Shown here: piece after piece, positions 42,701 through 50,166 of the stretch
How positions within the stretch are numbered: the stretch's first letter is position 1
Layout: each line of letters opens with the position of its first letter
Notes under the pieces: generated by a model
What the model was told of the DNA's origin: nothing
What the model saw: only the letters and a program-made list of their open reading frames with translations
Databases searched by the model: none
Translations under genes and position numbers: made by a program
DNA from: Apostichopus japonicus
Taxonomy: Eukaryota > Echinodermata > Holothuroidea > Aspidochirotida > Stichopodidae
NCBI RefSeq assembly: GCF_037975245.1
Contig: NC_092578.1
Coordinates: forward strand, 5,247,001 to 5,311,000
Direction of reading: 5' to 3'
DNA: 64,000 nucleotides

Positions 42701-44616
42701 GGTACGATAACATAAACAGTGAAATGGAAAGATAAATTGTTAAACATAACGAAAGAATTAATAGAATTTGTGTAACGTATTTCTGTTATAACATATAAAG
42801 TACCCAGGTAGGCTATCAAGTGGCATTTGTATCTTATGATGTAAATTAGAGATACCATGCATTCCATACTGAAGTGTTAAAGGGTGTGAAGACTCGCGCA
42901 AAAAGAAACGTCTAATGCCGGTAATCTGACCTAGTTTCGAATGAGGTGTAACAGAAGTGTTAGACACCACCACCGATCCCAGAAAATACACACACTGCAT
43001 GATACCGTCGGTAATTAGACACTATAGTGTACAGTCAGTACATACAGCTGCAGTCAATACCCACAGTACAGTGTATAAACGATACAGCGATGGACATATC
43101 AGGTCCAGCTAAAGATAACAAGGTATCACGTTTCATTACTGTCTGCCGATTTGTAGCGACACGAACAAAACGTCACTTGCAAGCAACAGAAAGTTAACTT
43201 TTCTAGATTGCAGCACGCGGTTTGGGGCGAGTCTTCAATGCCTTTAATGTTTCTAAAGCGATTCGTCCAAGAAACTAGAAACACAGACAGACACATTCTG
43301 CTTCTTGACAAAAATAATAAATTGTCTCGGACGGTTAATTTGGAGTTCTTTTACTCTTCGATATTTTCCTGCAAGCGTTAAGAGCCAATTTCTAGTCCGA
43401 GGATAATCAGATAACTTACCCCTCCCTCCTCTCACTCCTCCTCCTCGCCCTTTATTTGTCCTTATGTATATATTACGACACGGAGTTATATATAAACTAC
43501 CGGTATTCTTTGTAGGCCTACCTCACATTTTCAATGCAGGGTTTCTCTATATTTACCGGGTCCCCTTACTACCCCGGACGCTGTACAGGCATTATACATA
43601 CGTTTTAAACTCGACTGATCATAAAGGGTGTGTGAATTATACGCAGTGTATTCCCTCAGTTCTCCCTTGGCCAAAATGAGACAAGCAGTTAACACGTGGC
43701 AAAGATTTGTCCCATTGGCTTAATAAGATTTTGACAGAGACCAAGACGCAAGTTTGAGATCATGGGAGCCAGGACCCAGCTGGTTGCTTCCACGCCCGCG
43801 AGAAAAGCATGCATTACTGTGAAAATTATAGAGAGAAGAAACCCCACCCCCTCCTCCTCCCCTGGGCTCTGCTGTCGGAGCCCTGATACACTTTCCATGT
43901 TGCAAAGTGATTAAAAATGGCCCATATACACTACTAAACAACACTGGCGCAGGATAGTCAAATGTGTTATTCATTTATTTGCCTCACTCAGACACTCACG
44001 TAGTATGTTTTTAATTTACTGTTTCTCATTCTGGTAATTACTATGTTATGACTTTTTCATTTTCATAATTATGACGAAGTCATTGAGATAAAGAGAAAGG
44101 ACCACCCCTTTCAGGTTTCGATTCTAATTGCAAAAAAAGGCATTATTACTCCTATACTTTTAATTTCAGATTGGTACAATATTAATTTGATGTATTTATG
44201 CCAATTTCTAACATTTTGGAGAAAGTATACCAAGTGGGGCAATAACCATGGACTTTTCAAAATGCCTAACTTATTACAAGAATCTATACATTGCTAAAAA
44301 TAAAATAAAATAATTTACTTCTACGAGCCTTGTCTTTAAATTAATACAAAAAATATTTTATTTTTCATGTGCAATGACGAAATCATTGGTTCATTCACTT
44401 TTCAAAGTCAGTTAAACTTTTTAAGTACATTGTGGTATACTAGCGAATCGTAATGAAAGGTTTGCTTAAAAGATACATATAGAAATGCCCCCTGAATAGC
44501 AGTTTTGAAATAATTTTGTTTTACCTCTTTTGGTCGATCATTTCGTTTTCTTGCGCAGTAGTCAGCCATATCGGTGTCGTTGTCAACAAAATGAAAGGTT
44601 GAAACCAGCGAATCAT
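1..44616 (-). CDS. SCO-spondin-like / gel-forming mucin-like giant secreted glycoprotein (5' complete, 3' beyond window)
   Basis: Multi-exon gene read from 44616 leftwards and open at position 1. Coding exons: 44525-44616, 42423-42602, 40036-40109, 39582-39683, 38053-38094, 37755-37817, 37468-37530, 37165-37227, 35401-35463, 33385-33438, 32470-32913, 31618-31776, 28998-29080, 27156-27275, 26095-26257, 25259-25502, 24342-24480, 22345-22641, 21540-21948, 20797-21034, 19639-19831, 19341-19438, 18121-18167, 17525-17866, 17060-17262, 15952-16079, 15116-15225, 14105-14251, 13728-13821, 12931-12977, 12266-12373, 11718-11831, 10924-11046, 10108-10335, 9296-9427, 4032-8249, 1-3067. Every junction is GT/AG and phase-consistent. 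Domain order is signal peptide, EMI, EGF, Lys/Ser repeats, D1-D2-D'-D3, LDLa modules, Thr-rich mucin. EMI then D1-D2-D'-D3 then LDLa is the N-terminal order of SCO-spondin. Thrombospondin repeats and a C-terminal knot, expected in SCO-spondin, are not in view, so a gel-forming mucin, hemocytin-like or other VWD protein remains possible. Inferred role: extracellular fibre or mucus matrix. Confidence 0.88.
4032..8249 (-). CDS. Exon 36: giant exon, LDLa 5 - mucin repeat domain - LDLa 6
   Basis: A single 4,218-bp exon (about 1,406 residues). It opens with LDLa 5 ([28 protein letters not shown]). Next come about 24 copies of a 40-residue unit based on [20 protein letters not shown] and [20 protein letters not shown], then about 330 residues of non-repetitive Ser/Thr/Pro-rich sequence ([32 protein letters not shown]). 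It closes with LDLa 6 ([28 protein letters not shown]). There is no Cys between the LDLa modules, and Thr makes up nearly half of the array. This is a PTS-type mucin domain expected to carry dense O-glycans. The reverse strand of the array is also open for long stretches, which is a repeat artefact. Confidence 0.93.
5010..7870 (-). repeat. Coding minisatellite, 120-bp unit, about 24 copies
   Basis: Direct reading shows a 120-bp period: positions 7081, 7201, 7321 and 7441 begin stretches of 120 bp that are identical or nearly so. Units differ by single bases such as atagttgtagcc/gtagtcgtagcc. A few units are shortened in multiples of 3 (about 5520-5570 and 6001-6040), so the frame is preserved. 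Each unit is itself two related 60-bp halves. Confidence 0.95.
8892..8965 (+). repeat. Degenerate tRNA-Lys-like sequence (tRNA pseudogene or SINE head)
   Basis: A box TAGCCCAGTCGG (8899-8910) and B box GGTTCCAATCC (8944-8954) fit RNA polymerase III promoter consensus. The anticodon loop position reads TTT. The anticodon and T stems have several mismatches and the acceptor stem does not close, so it is not a functional tRNA. It lies in the intron between exons 35 and 36. Confidence 0.6.
9296..9427 (-). CDS. Exon 35: LDL-receptor class A module 4
   Basis: It encodes [24 protein letters not shown] and DMSDEINC, a complete LDLa module with the calcium box, preceded by YTTPRV. It is phase 1-1, with strong acceptor tttcag and donor gtaaga. 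Confidence 0.92.
10108..10335 (-). CDS. Exon 34: short Thr-rich mucin-like linker
   Basis: A 228-bp phase 1-1 exon encoding about 76 residues dominated by TTT, TTE and TTK (for example [20 protein letters not shown]) and lacking Cys. It separates LDLa module 3 from module 4. It looks like a small relative of the giant mucin exons, probably O-glycosylated, but does not carry their 40-residue unit. Confidence 0.85.
10924..12373 (-). CDS. Exons 31-33: LDL-receptor class A modules 1-3
   Basis: Each module is one phase 1-1 exon. Module 1 (12266-12373): [21 protein letters not shown] and DGSDEKYC. Module 2 (11718-11831): [26 protein letters not shown]. Module 3 (10924-11046): [18 protein letters not shown] and DYTDEADC. 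Each shows the six Cys and the calcium-binding D-x-S/T-D-E box. Such modules bind Ca2+ and basic ligands; SCO-spondin has a run of them after D3. Confidence 0.93.
12467..12663. mobile_element. Foldback MITE in the intron between exons 30 and 31
   Basis: Ends CCAGTTGGGACAATTTT / AAAATTGTCCCAACTGG. The symmetry continues inside (catatcatgcttcaaagcac against the reverse of gtgctctgaagcgggatatg), so most of the 197 bp could fold into a hairpin. No clear target duplication found. Confidence 0.7.
12931..18167 (-). CDS. Exons 23-30: D3 assembly (VWD3-C8-TIL)
   Basis: Exon 23 (18121-18167; [16 protein letters not shown]) leads into exon 24 (17525-17866) with [17 protein letters not shown]. Exon 25 (17060-17262) gives [16 protein letters not shown] and ends IQHPCE. 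Exons 26-27 (15952-16079, 15116-15225) form C8: [41 protein letters not shown]. Exons 28-30 (14105-14251, 13728-13821, 12931-12977) form TIL and tail: [53 protein letters not shown]. The CGCDxGGDCECxC stretch is the D3-type C8 signature. Precursor residues about 1128-1500. Exon 26 has a partial duplicate at 16237-16326. Confidence 0.9.
16237..16326 (-). pseudogene. Truncated duplicate of exon 26 (C8 of D3)
   Basis: About 90 bp encode [20 protein letters not shown], nearly identical to exon 26 ([20 protein letters not shown]), with the same acceptor context (tgtttgtttcag). The copy ends after DEIDK, so the second half ([13 protein letters not shown]) is missing and no donor restores the phase. 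Flanking intron sequence is copied too: 16138-16215 resembles 16614-16690. It is a relic of a tandem duplication, still open in its reading frame. Confidence 0.8.
18269..18425 (-). mobile_element. tRNA-derived SINE with (TA)n tail
   Basis: On the minus strand the head carries an A box-like TGGTTAGGGTG (about 18402-18412) and a B box GTGGTTCGAACCCC (about 18363-18376). A body (GGCTGAAAGTTTTTTCACTG...) and a (TA)n tail at 18269-18300 follow. A 49-bp part of the body recurs exactly at 18681-18729. Confidence 0.65.
18667..18769 (-). mobile_element. 5'-truncated second copy of the (TA)n-tailed SINE
   Basis: 18681-18729 is identical to 18309-18357 (the SINE body) but lacks the tRNA-like head. It is bounded by TA microsatellites on both sides (18667-18675 and 18736-18769). 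A fragment of the same 3' end (gaaaatcgtaa) recurs near 55761. Confidence 0.6.
19341..19831 (-). CDS. Exons 21-22: D' region (TIL')
   Basis: Exon 21 (19639-19831) gives [34 protein letters not shown] and [11 protein letters not shown]. Exon 22 (19341-19438) gives [16 protein letters not shown] and ends DACNN. This TIL plus short linker without its own VWD, between D2 and D3, matches the D' segment of vWF, gel-forming mucins and SCO-spondin. The exon 22 donor is gtctgt, weaker than its neighbours, but both flanking phases (0 and 2) fit. Confidence 0.82.
20797..24480 (-). CDS. Exons 17-20: D2 assembly (VWD2-C8-TIL)
   Basis: Exon 17 (24342-24480) carries the linker [10 protein letters not shown], then [19 protein letters not shown], a textbook VWD start. 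Exon 18 (22345-22641) holds the VWD core ([19 protein letters not shown]). Exon 19 (21540-21948) starts [16 protein letters not shown] and continues through C8 ([27 protein letters not shown]). Exon 20 (20797-21034) is [36 protein letters not shown]. Precursor residues about 670-1030. The 5' end of exon 18 has been tandemly copied into the upstream intron (see 22603-23125). Confidence 0.9.
22603..23125 (-). repeat. Tandem copies of the 5' end of exon 18 with its acceptor
   Basis: Three units start at about 22603, 22756 and 22955. Each holds the first 39 bp of exon 18 ([13 protein letters not shown]), the acceptor cgtaaag or tgtaaag, and about 110-160 bp of intron. The lowest-coordinate copy is the real exon start. 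The middle copy reads in frame and without a stop through into the real exon (about 51 extra codons), so use of its acceptor would give a longer protein. The third copy (FVAYSFSVV) is more diverged. Confidence 0.85.
23595..24022 (-). mobile_element. 3' end of a non-LTR retrotransposon (LINE)
   Basis: Minus-strand reading frame with [18 protein letters not shown] and [14 protein letters not shown], the C-terminal signature downstream of LINE reverse transcriptases (R-x-S/N-F-x-x-R-x-x-x-x-W/Y-N). A 3' UTR follows, ending in AAATAAATGAAAATGAAATG repeats near 23600. It is 5'-truncated and lies in the intron between exons 17 and 18. Confidence 0.65.
25259..27275 (-). CDS. Exons 14-16: C8 and TIL of D1
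   Basis: Exon 14 (27156-27275, phase 0-0) begins [12 protein letters not shown] and contains the C8 signature ending FHACHDK. Exon 15 (26095-26257) gives [10 protein letters not shown] and [16 protein letters not shown], the rest of C8. Exon 16 (25259-25502) is a trypsin-inhibitor-like cysteine-rich (TIL) module: [42 protein letters not shown]. Together with VWD1 this makes a complete D1 assembly. Confidence 0.88.
25601..25963. repeat. Duplicated block containing a 14-bp minisatellite
   Basis: Two copies (25601-25812, 25822-25963) share tcttctgagacgtttagagt and cctagtataaagcttct. Between these anchors is a 14-bp unit acagtaacgatcta: about eight copies in the first block and about three in the second. 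Lies in the intron between exons 15 and 16. Confidence 0.85.
28240..28316. repeat. 15-bp tandem repeat plus CT microsatellite
   Basis: Four copies of cttacctaattaact followed by (TC)n. It lies in the intron between exons 13 and 14. Confidence 0.85.
28866..28948. repeat. Short inverted repeat near exon 13
   Basis: agtaaccaaagctatcttcg is matched in reverse by the end of the segment (ggaagatggctttggttact), with a 19-bp centre. It could be a small foldback element or hairpin 50 bp downstream of the exon 13 donor. Confidence 0.6.
28998..32913 (-). CDS. Exons 11-13: von Willebrand D domain 1 (VWD1)
   Basis: Exon 11 (32470-32913) encodes a Thr-rich linker, then [14 protein letters not shown], the canonical VWD opening, and CPYLLAAV. 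Exon 12 (31618-31776) ends [12 protein letters not shown] and exon 13 (28998-29080) continues [11 protein letters not shown] and ends SWSQSDPGE. The G-x-CG-x-Y/F-x-x-N/D motif and the acidic loop are the calcium-binding hallmark of VWD. The domain spans about residues 310-494. The first Cys of the vicinal CGLC found in vWF and gel-forming mucins is replaced here (IGVC). Confidence 0.88.
30970..31222 (+). mobile_element. tRNA-derived SINE with ATAC tail
   Basis: The A box-like TTAGCTCAGTGGTTA at 30980 and a weaker B box near 31024 form a tRNA-like head. A unique body follows, including a GC-richer stretch (gcttgcggctttgataagcc), then a tail of ATACATAC repeats to about 31222. It is oriented opposite to the host gene, in the intron between exons 12 and 13. 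Confidence 0.6.
31863..32260. repeat. Recent 200-bp tandem duplication in intron
   Basis: 31863-32062 and 32063-32260 are nearly identical, with only a handful of differences (for example tttttgaaact/ttttggaaact and caaaatatc/cataatacc). Located in the intron between exons 11 and 12. Confidence 0.92.
33385..33438 (-). CDS. Exon 10: acidic/basic linker before D1
   Basis: A 54-bp, phase 1-1 exon encoding [18 protein letters not shown]. It continues the Lys/Ser character of the preceding repeats but is not a clear copy of the 63-bp unit. Acceptor tttccag and donor gtaagt are strong. It joins directly to the Thr/Pro-rich start of the D1 exon ([11 protein letters not shown]). Confidence 0.72.
34808..35275. 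repeat. Diverged 232-bp tandem duplication in intron
   Basis: Two copies share ttaatagt.catttt.tcata, gttgccatggcca, gagcttaaacagctgaaaga and tagaatctaggg. Divergence is visibly greater than in the 31.9-32.3 kb duplication. Intron between exons 9 and 10. Confidence 0.85.
35401..38094 (-). CDS. Exons 5-9: linker of tandemly duplicated Lys/Ser-rich 63-bp exons
   Basis: A 42-bp exon (38053-38094; residues [14 protein letters not shown]) is followed by four intact 63-bp exons at 37755-37817, 37468-37530, 37165-37227 and 35401-35463. All are phase 1-1. Each encodes 21 residues of the pattern [21 protein letters not shown], almost only Ser, Lys, Asp and Glu. The copies differ at a few positions ([36 protein letters not shown]). 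The third copy ends in A instead of G at the junction, giving Ser in place of Gly. They lie between the EGF domain and D1. I recognise no domain; the sequence looks disordered and rich in potential Ser kinase sites. A further copy at 36912-36974 is broken. Confidence 0.75.
36912..36974 (-). pseudogene. Broken copy of the 63-bp Lys/Ser exon (in-frame stop)
   Basis: It has exactly the 63-bp length of its siblings and the same start (GTAAATCCACCTC) and end (AAATCTAAAG). The ninth codon of the unit, GAA in the neighbouring intact copy, is TAA here, and the donor has drifted to gtttgt. Because the exon is symmetric, skipping it leaves the rest of the protein unchanged. It is most simply a decayed duplicate, or a poison exon if it is ever included. 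Confidence 0.75.
38178..38284. repeat. TA microsatellite in the intron between exons 4 and 5
   Basis: Repeated tatatatatgta units with interruptions. The following 500 bp contains diverged repeats of atgtcatgga/tatcacagttatg phrases. No gene seen. Confidence 0.8.
38920..39470. mobile_element. 551-bp hAT-like non-autonomous element
   Basis: Ends TAAGGTGACCA / TGGTCACCTTA, with 8-bp flanks atatatat on both sides (38912-38919, 39471-39478). The flank is low complexity, so the duplication is weaker evidence here. Subterminal cggggaca motifs are typical of the GGTGACCA...GTCCCCG group of hAT elements. It lies in the intron between exons 4 and 5. Confidence 0.72.
39582..39683 (-). CDS. Exon 4: EGF-like domain
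   Basis: This phase 1-1 exon encodes about 34 residues with the six-Cys EGF pattern: [11 protein letters not shown], then [12 protein letters not shown]. The NGGSC and GFSGxxC motifs are typical of EGF modules following EMI domains. It is symmetric (phase 1-1), as are the following repeat exons, which would let it be duplicated or skipped without a frameshift. Confidence 0.85.
40036..42602 (-). CDS. Exons 2-3: EMI domain
   Basis: Exon 2 (42423-42602) follows a pyrimidine-rich acceptor ending in ggacag. It encodes a Cys-containing stretch with [16 protein letters not shown] and ESLCAIK. Exon 3 (40036-40109) encodes [14 protein letters not shown], the characteristic end of EMI modules (CC-x-G-Y/W-x-G-x-x-C). 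Residues about 31-115 of the precursor. EMI modules sit at the N-terminus of SCO-spondin, emilins and multimerins and act in self-assembly. The intron between the exons contains the hAT-like element at 40497-41251. The first half of the domain is divergent, so the EMI call rests mainly on the C-terminal motif and on position after the signal peptide. Confidence 0.68.
40497..41251. mobile_element. 755-bp hAT-like element with GATTAC subterminal repeats
   Basis: Terminal inverted repeats CAGGCTTGGGG / CCCCAAGCCTG and a perfect 8-bp target duplication tttatagt (40489-40496 and 41252-41259). Both ends carry many copies of taatcgattac and gattacgattac over 100-150 bp. No transposase frame. It lies in the EMI intron (exons 2-3). 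Confidence 0.88.
44525..44616 (-). CDS. Exon 1: initiator Met and signal peptide
   Basis: The ATG at 44616-44614 is preceded directly by an in-frame TAA (TAA-GTT-GCG-ATG), so no longer start exists in this exon. The 30 encoded residues begin [11 protein letters not shown] and continue with a hydrophobic stretch to about residue 20, then a polar segment [10 protein letters not shown]. This fits a cleavable secretion signal. The donor reads AG|gtaaaa in phase 2 and joins exon 2 with AG|C (Ser). An exon further upstream could add 5' UTR only. Confidence 0.72.
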
Positions 44617-45017
44617 CGCAACTTAGCGAGAAATATAAAATTATTCAAGATATTACAACCTCAAATGTCACTATTGCCTTGGTTGAAATAACGAGATCTG
44701 AAAAGTGTCAAACAGTTTAATCTCTGCCGTACTTTACTGGGAAGGAATGACTGAAATATTCTAAGGTGATGGTTTTCTATGTTTTTAAACGAAAGCAGTT
44801 GAATAACAACAGTTACTTAATTATTGTAATTAATAAAGTTTAGCTTCGGATTTTAATTATAATTAGTCAAGTTTTTCATTGAAAGGACACACCTGTTACC
44901 AAGAGAAAACAATGAATGGACATTTTTAGACTGGGGCAATAATTGCTGTCATCTTGTTTGAATGAGAACGTCACTGACACGCCTTGCGCGTAAACTGGCA
45001 TGGTAACATCTGTTCCG

Positions 45018-45042
45018 CCTCTTATATATAAATATTAACCAA
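45018..45042 (-). promoter_or_regulatory. Candidate TATA/CCAAT pair for the large gene
   Basis: On the minus strand the sequence reads ATTGGTTAATATTTATATATAAGAGGCGG: a TATATAAG box with an inverted CCAAT just upstream, about 400 bp before the exon 1 ATG. The region is AT-rich and the CCAAT is closer than usual, so chance is likely. No transcript start can be seen. Confidence 0.2.
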
Positions 45043-45131
45043 TCTGTGGAATAGTTTTGATCAATAAGTAGCAAGCTTGATATTTGCACAACCACATCCG
45101 ACTAACATAACACTAACACTATATTACATAA

Positions 45132-45324
45132 CACTATGTATAACACTATATTAATATATATATATATATATATATTAATATAGTGTTATACATAGTATAT
45201 ATATATATGTATATATATGTATATATATATACATATATATATATATGTATATACATGTACTAGCGGATATATATATATATATACATATAATATAAATATA
45301 TATATATATATCTGCTAGTACATG
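45132..45324. repeat. Two AT-rich near-perfect palindromes in intergenic DNA
   Basis: 45132-45195 is a palindrome with arms actatgtataacactatatt around a TA core. 45254-45324 is a second one with arms catgtactagcggatata / tatatctgctagtacatg. Both could extrude as cruciforms. Confidence 0.85.
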
Positions 45325-48300
45325 GATACCCAGCTGATATTTCTTTCTATTAACTATTTTGTTATTATTATATATTTATATCATCACACCACTAGTAATG
45401 ATGTTTGATATGTTTGTATATCTACAGTATTTTGTCAGGTCATTATCAAAATTGTTTATTCTGCTCAGTCCATTTTGGTCCCTGCGTATGCGTCCGTTCT
45501 TACTGTCGACTTTACCTGAGATGCTTTTAAGGAATCGATTCTACGAGTGAGTTTTCGACACAGATTTGGTGACTTGAGAATGATATTCTGGCTGCGGATT
45601 GAAATGTTAATTGCTTCGCATTTATTCGTAAACACTGATAGCCTACAATTATGAGAAACCCCATCCATCGATGATTATGCATGAATAACTAGACTGAGTT
45701 AACATCGAGTAGATAGTAAATGAATTACATGACACCACCACATAAGGAGACACAGTAAACGTGTTATATGTAGAGGCATAAAGGTAATGATAGAAACATT
45801 ACACACCGCAAATGTCGTATTTTATTACCTACTTGATGGATTAACGTACATTTTCAGCTATTTCACGCATGCATTTAGCCTCAGATTTCAGCTCCTGGTA
45901 TACTGTAAAAAAAAAAGTATATTATTATATTATTATCATTATTACTGTCATAACGATTAGTTGTCCTTAAATCATTACGGACTACCCTGCTGAAAGTCGA
46001 AAACTCTAGTTTAAAAGGCTGGATGTAGTTTCACGCCTTAAAACAATAACATTTTAAGTCTGTAAATGTAGCTCTTTAAAAATATGTTTATATATAACGG
46101 GTTTGTTTTCCGCCCAGAAGGGTAAACACATGTATCTATGGTATCAATCTAGTGTTGGGAACTTCATGAAACCATGAGTTGGGTAAGTTTGGGTTTAGGC
46201 GCAGGTGGGTGTGGAATATTTCATGATGGTTGTAATCGTGTATATTTAAACCTTACCAGTATTGGCCCAAAATATGCCAACAGGTCAAAAAATGGTCACT
46301 CGTGCACCATCTTCAACAAGCATTTTGCTGTCATGCAAGCATCTATTGTGGAATAGTTCCCTCACTAAGATATTGTGTTGCTTATAGGCTAAGTAATTTA
46401 ACAATTCCAGATGTTTCGAAATAACTTGGAGATTCGGAACCACTATGAAAATATACCGTACTTTTCAAAACTGTTAGCATTTCTTAGCATGCTAAAATTG
46501 GGAACCAACACTCGGGTCCTAAAAATTTTTAACTGATGTAGCTAATTCTTCTATGAGTGTCTCGCCCACGACAAAATACTGGTAAGCCTCGTACACGTGA
46601 ACAGACTCGGTCCCCTTGACAGAATGTAGGATAAATCAACTTTCAATTCCGTTTTTTATTTAATAAAAAGAAAACAGCTCAAGTTTGCCAACCTTATTAA
46701 GCTTGTAACTTGCAATCTATCATTACTGGATACACCCACGCGCACATCATCAACAAACTGCCGTCAGGCTCATTCAAGGCTCACCTGCATTTTCTTTGTT
46801 ACCATATACACTAATGTTAAAACTAACATTCAAAACAACGAGAAATTCAATTTAAATGCCAAACGAATATTTACCTGCTACATTATGTAAATATTCTAAG
46901 CCTATTTGTAAAAAGAATTTGAAAAAAAAAATCAAATGCAGAAAATGTGCCTAAGCCTTAACGTATATATTTTGCATACAACTTTTGGAGCGTATATTGA
47001 TATGAACCGAAGTAGGCCTCTTATTGCTTTGAAAATAATGTTAAAAACAGTGCACATTATATGAAAACTATCCATAATTAAACCCTCTTTTTGAGTAACA
47101 CATTACAGAACAAGACATTGTTATATTTACTCAAGAAAATTGACAAGCTTATAAGCTTTCCGAAATAATCTGCAATTTGTTTTTTATATCTTGAAAGAAG
47201 AATAATTTCCCGTGTCTTTGTTTCTCTTTACGTTTTCTTCCTTTTGTTTTTCTTCCTGTTCTTTCGTTTTGTTTTTGATTTCCCGAAATGGAAAAACTTT
47301 GGAATCACTGTTACCGACATTGAAATCTAGTGAGGGGCACCGCGGATCGCAAAGTCGGCAATGATTACAACGCGGATAGCAAAGTCGGTAATTACACTCA
47401 TACGGTTAGATTCGTCAACACGGCAGCATATACAGAAACGCTGCACTCAAAGCCGAAGACTTCTTTGGTGCAAATCCTTTGGCCAGCGACGGCTATACCG
47501 TCATTTCTCAGAAATTACTGCTAAAAAATTGCTAGAAATTGCTATTACTAAAAATGGTAGGGTCTGCACTGTTAGTCAATGTTAGAAAACAACATTCAAT
47601 AGGTAGAATAAAATTATCAAAGGAACATTAAAATTGAACTTGGTACTATAGTAAATGTTGATAATATTATGTATTTAACATGTCTTTAAATGTTAAAATA
47701 TATTGTGTTTGATACAGAAATTGTTAACACCCTATACAGTAGTAGTCCATGTATCTAAAGCTTTATAGGTTAGTCCATTATGTTGACAGGGGTAACGTAA
47801 GTTTAAAATAAAATCAAAATTGGAAATTTATCTATAACGAAAATAGCTGTTTGTAAGGCAGATGCCGTGTGAGGAACACATTTATTTTGATGTATTCTGA
47901 AAATAAATGATCTCATTAGACTACTCAATTTCTAGAATACAATGTTTATTTTTGTGTTCTTTCCAGTAATATACACAGCTAGCTGTGCGTAAATAAAAGA
48001 TTAGACAAAGATCTTTCGTTGTCAGCAGCAGTAACTGGTTTTCAACAGATGTACATTAAGACGTGATAAATCTGCTGTTCCATAATCGTACGGTGATATA
48101 CAATTCGTGGAAACCGGAATGGACTGATTCGAATCTTGAGCTTAAAAACCGTTTTAAAAAGGCTAGCATAAATTGATAGCTGTCACAAAGAGTACAGTTT
48201 GCCGGATAGATAGTTACGACCTGCGTGCGGAAATTTAAAAAAGAAAAAAAAAATGCTGAACTCGCTTAATCTCTCGTCATTTCATTGACTTGTTTCATTT

Positions 48301-49157
48301 GTGTTCATAAAGAGTTCTCTCTTTATTTTGGCACTTGGAAAAGAATCAAGGTGAAGAAATATTCGATTAATTTTGTCACGCACAAGCCGAAAGAAAGTGG
48401 TAAACGAGGTGTACGTATATAGGTGCAGACAGTGAACGTCGCGGATGTTATACGTATACGTCAATATATGCTGACAGTAATTAACAAGTGTGCGAGCACT
48501 ATATTTAACTTCATTAACTTTATAGCAAACCATACATTTTTCGTCGTGTTGATAGATGCATGTTTTTTTGTTGGTTTTTAATGTTTTAGGACGAACTTGA
48601 CAGAATCATCTCCAAACCTGTTACTGTTTTGCGATATGAGCATTTTTTTCTTCATTTCTGCGCTGACACAAGGCTATACTATCTCCATAACGACGGTAGT
48701 AATCAATATGAAGAAAGCATCGCATTATTTGCGCAGTTGAAGTTTTGTCTCTTGGAGATTCGAATCGTTCCATGACTTCACACTCTCTGGATATCGTTTT
48801 CAACTTATACTTTACTTGTTCGATCGATCAACTTCGGGAGAAAATACTCGAGCAGCGATCTTCCATCATTCTTCTTGATTGTAATTTTCTACTGTAGGTT
48901 TTTTCTTAATCATCAAATTGGATTGTTCAGCTACAATATTTTCGATGTTTTCCATACGGAAATGGAGAGCGCGGCTGTGTACTGAATAAAGTATCAGTGT
49001 GCAAGGGAAACCATCGAGTAAACATTTATCATACATATAATAATCGATCAATCGATTAATCGCAAAAGTTAGATGCAGTGACTTCAGTATCAGCGTGAAA
49101 AGAAGCATCGATTCAATCGATTCTTCGCAAACTATAGCTTACTGTTTATATTCTCAG

Positions 49158-50131
49158 ATGGAAACAACGTCTATTGCCAACCTGTACGCTCCTAACGAAG
49201 GACTCACCGCTGATTTTAATCCGAAATGGATCCGACAATTAGACGCCGTTGTATTGTTATTTATAACGACGATAGGTGTCATCGGTAATACGATGGTAGG
49301 TTTGAGCTTTTTTTTATCAAACCAACTTCGAACTAAAACTAACATTTTGGTAGTCAACCTCGCCACGGCTGACTTTTTCACATGTACAACTTTACCTATA
49401 GTTGCATGGTCACTTCTGGTGGAGAGTGACGAAGAGGCAAATGCCGTTTACGCCCCTTGCGCCCTTGTGCTAGTTTTGACACAAAGTTTTATAGGGTGCA
49501 GCATCATAACATTAGCTCTTATTGCCCTTAACCGTTGGATGCTGATTTCGCGTCGAAGAGAGCTCTACGACAAAGTTTGTCAGTATCGGGTCATACTTGG
49601 TGCACTAGTGATTTCGTGGCTGCTTCCTCTTATCGTGACGATTACACCGATTTTGGCCGGTGTCGGGGTTATCGGCTATGACAAATGGAGTCATAATTGT
49701 GCATTGTTAGCGGACCATCCTTATTCTTACTTGTATAAAGTGATTCTCCTCTCCTCATTAATGCCAGCTCCGATGACCATCATCATGTTTTGTTATTGGA
49801 GTATATTCAAGCATGTCAAGTCACACAATATGAAAATACAACAGTCTACCACTGAAGCCTCGCGAACAATCAGCGATACATTGACTGGTTTCCGGTACGT
49901 TATTGTCAATTATTAGTAATTTAAAAAAAAAAATGGTTTTGTATTGTTACCAGAGTTGTTTCCAAAATATTGCAAACGATCGATCGTTATTGCGATAAGT
50001 TGCAACAGTTGGCAATTAACTACGATAACAAATTATATACAACTGCAAGAAAAGATAATAAATATGATATGACATGTTATCATATGATATATGACAACAC
50101 ATATAATTATATATATATATATATAATACTA

Positions 50132-50166
<35 letters not shown>

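Larger units (their letters stand above)
44617..49157. other. Intergenic region between the divergent large gene and the GPCR gene
   Basis: About 4.5 kb without a reading frame I can support. Contents: the weak TATA/CCAAT candidate at 45018-45042, AT palindromes at 45132-45324, a doubled gcaaagtcgg motif at 47345-47390, and otherwise unremarkable AT-rich DNA. The 5' UTRs of both genes probably lie here. Confidence 0.7.
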
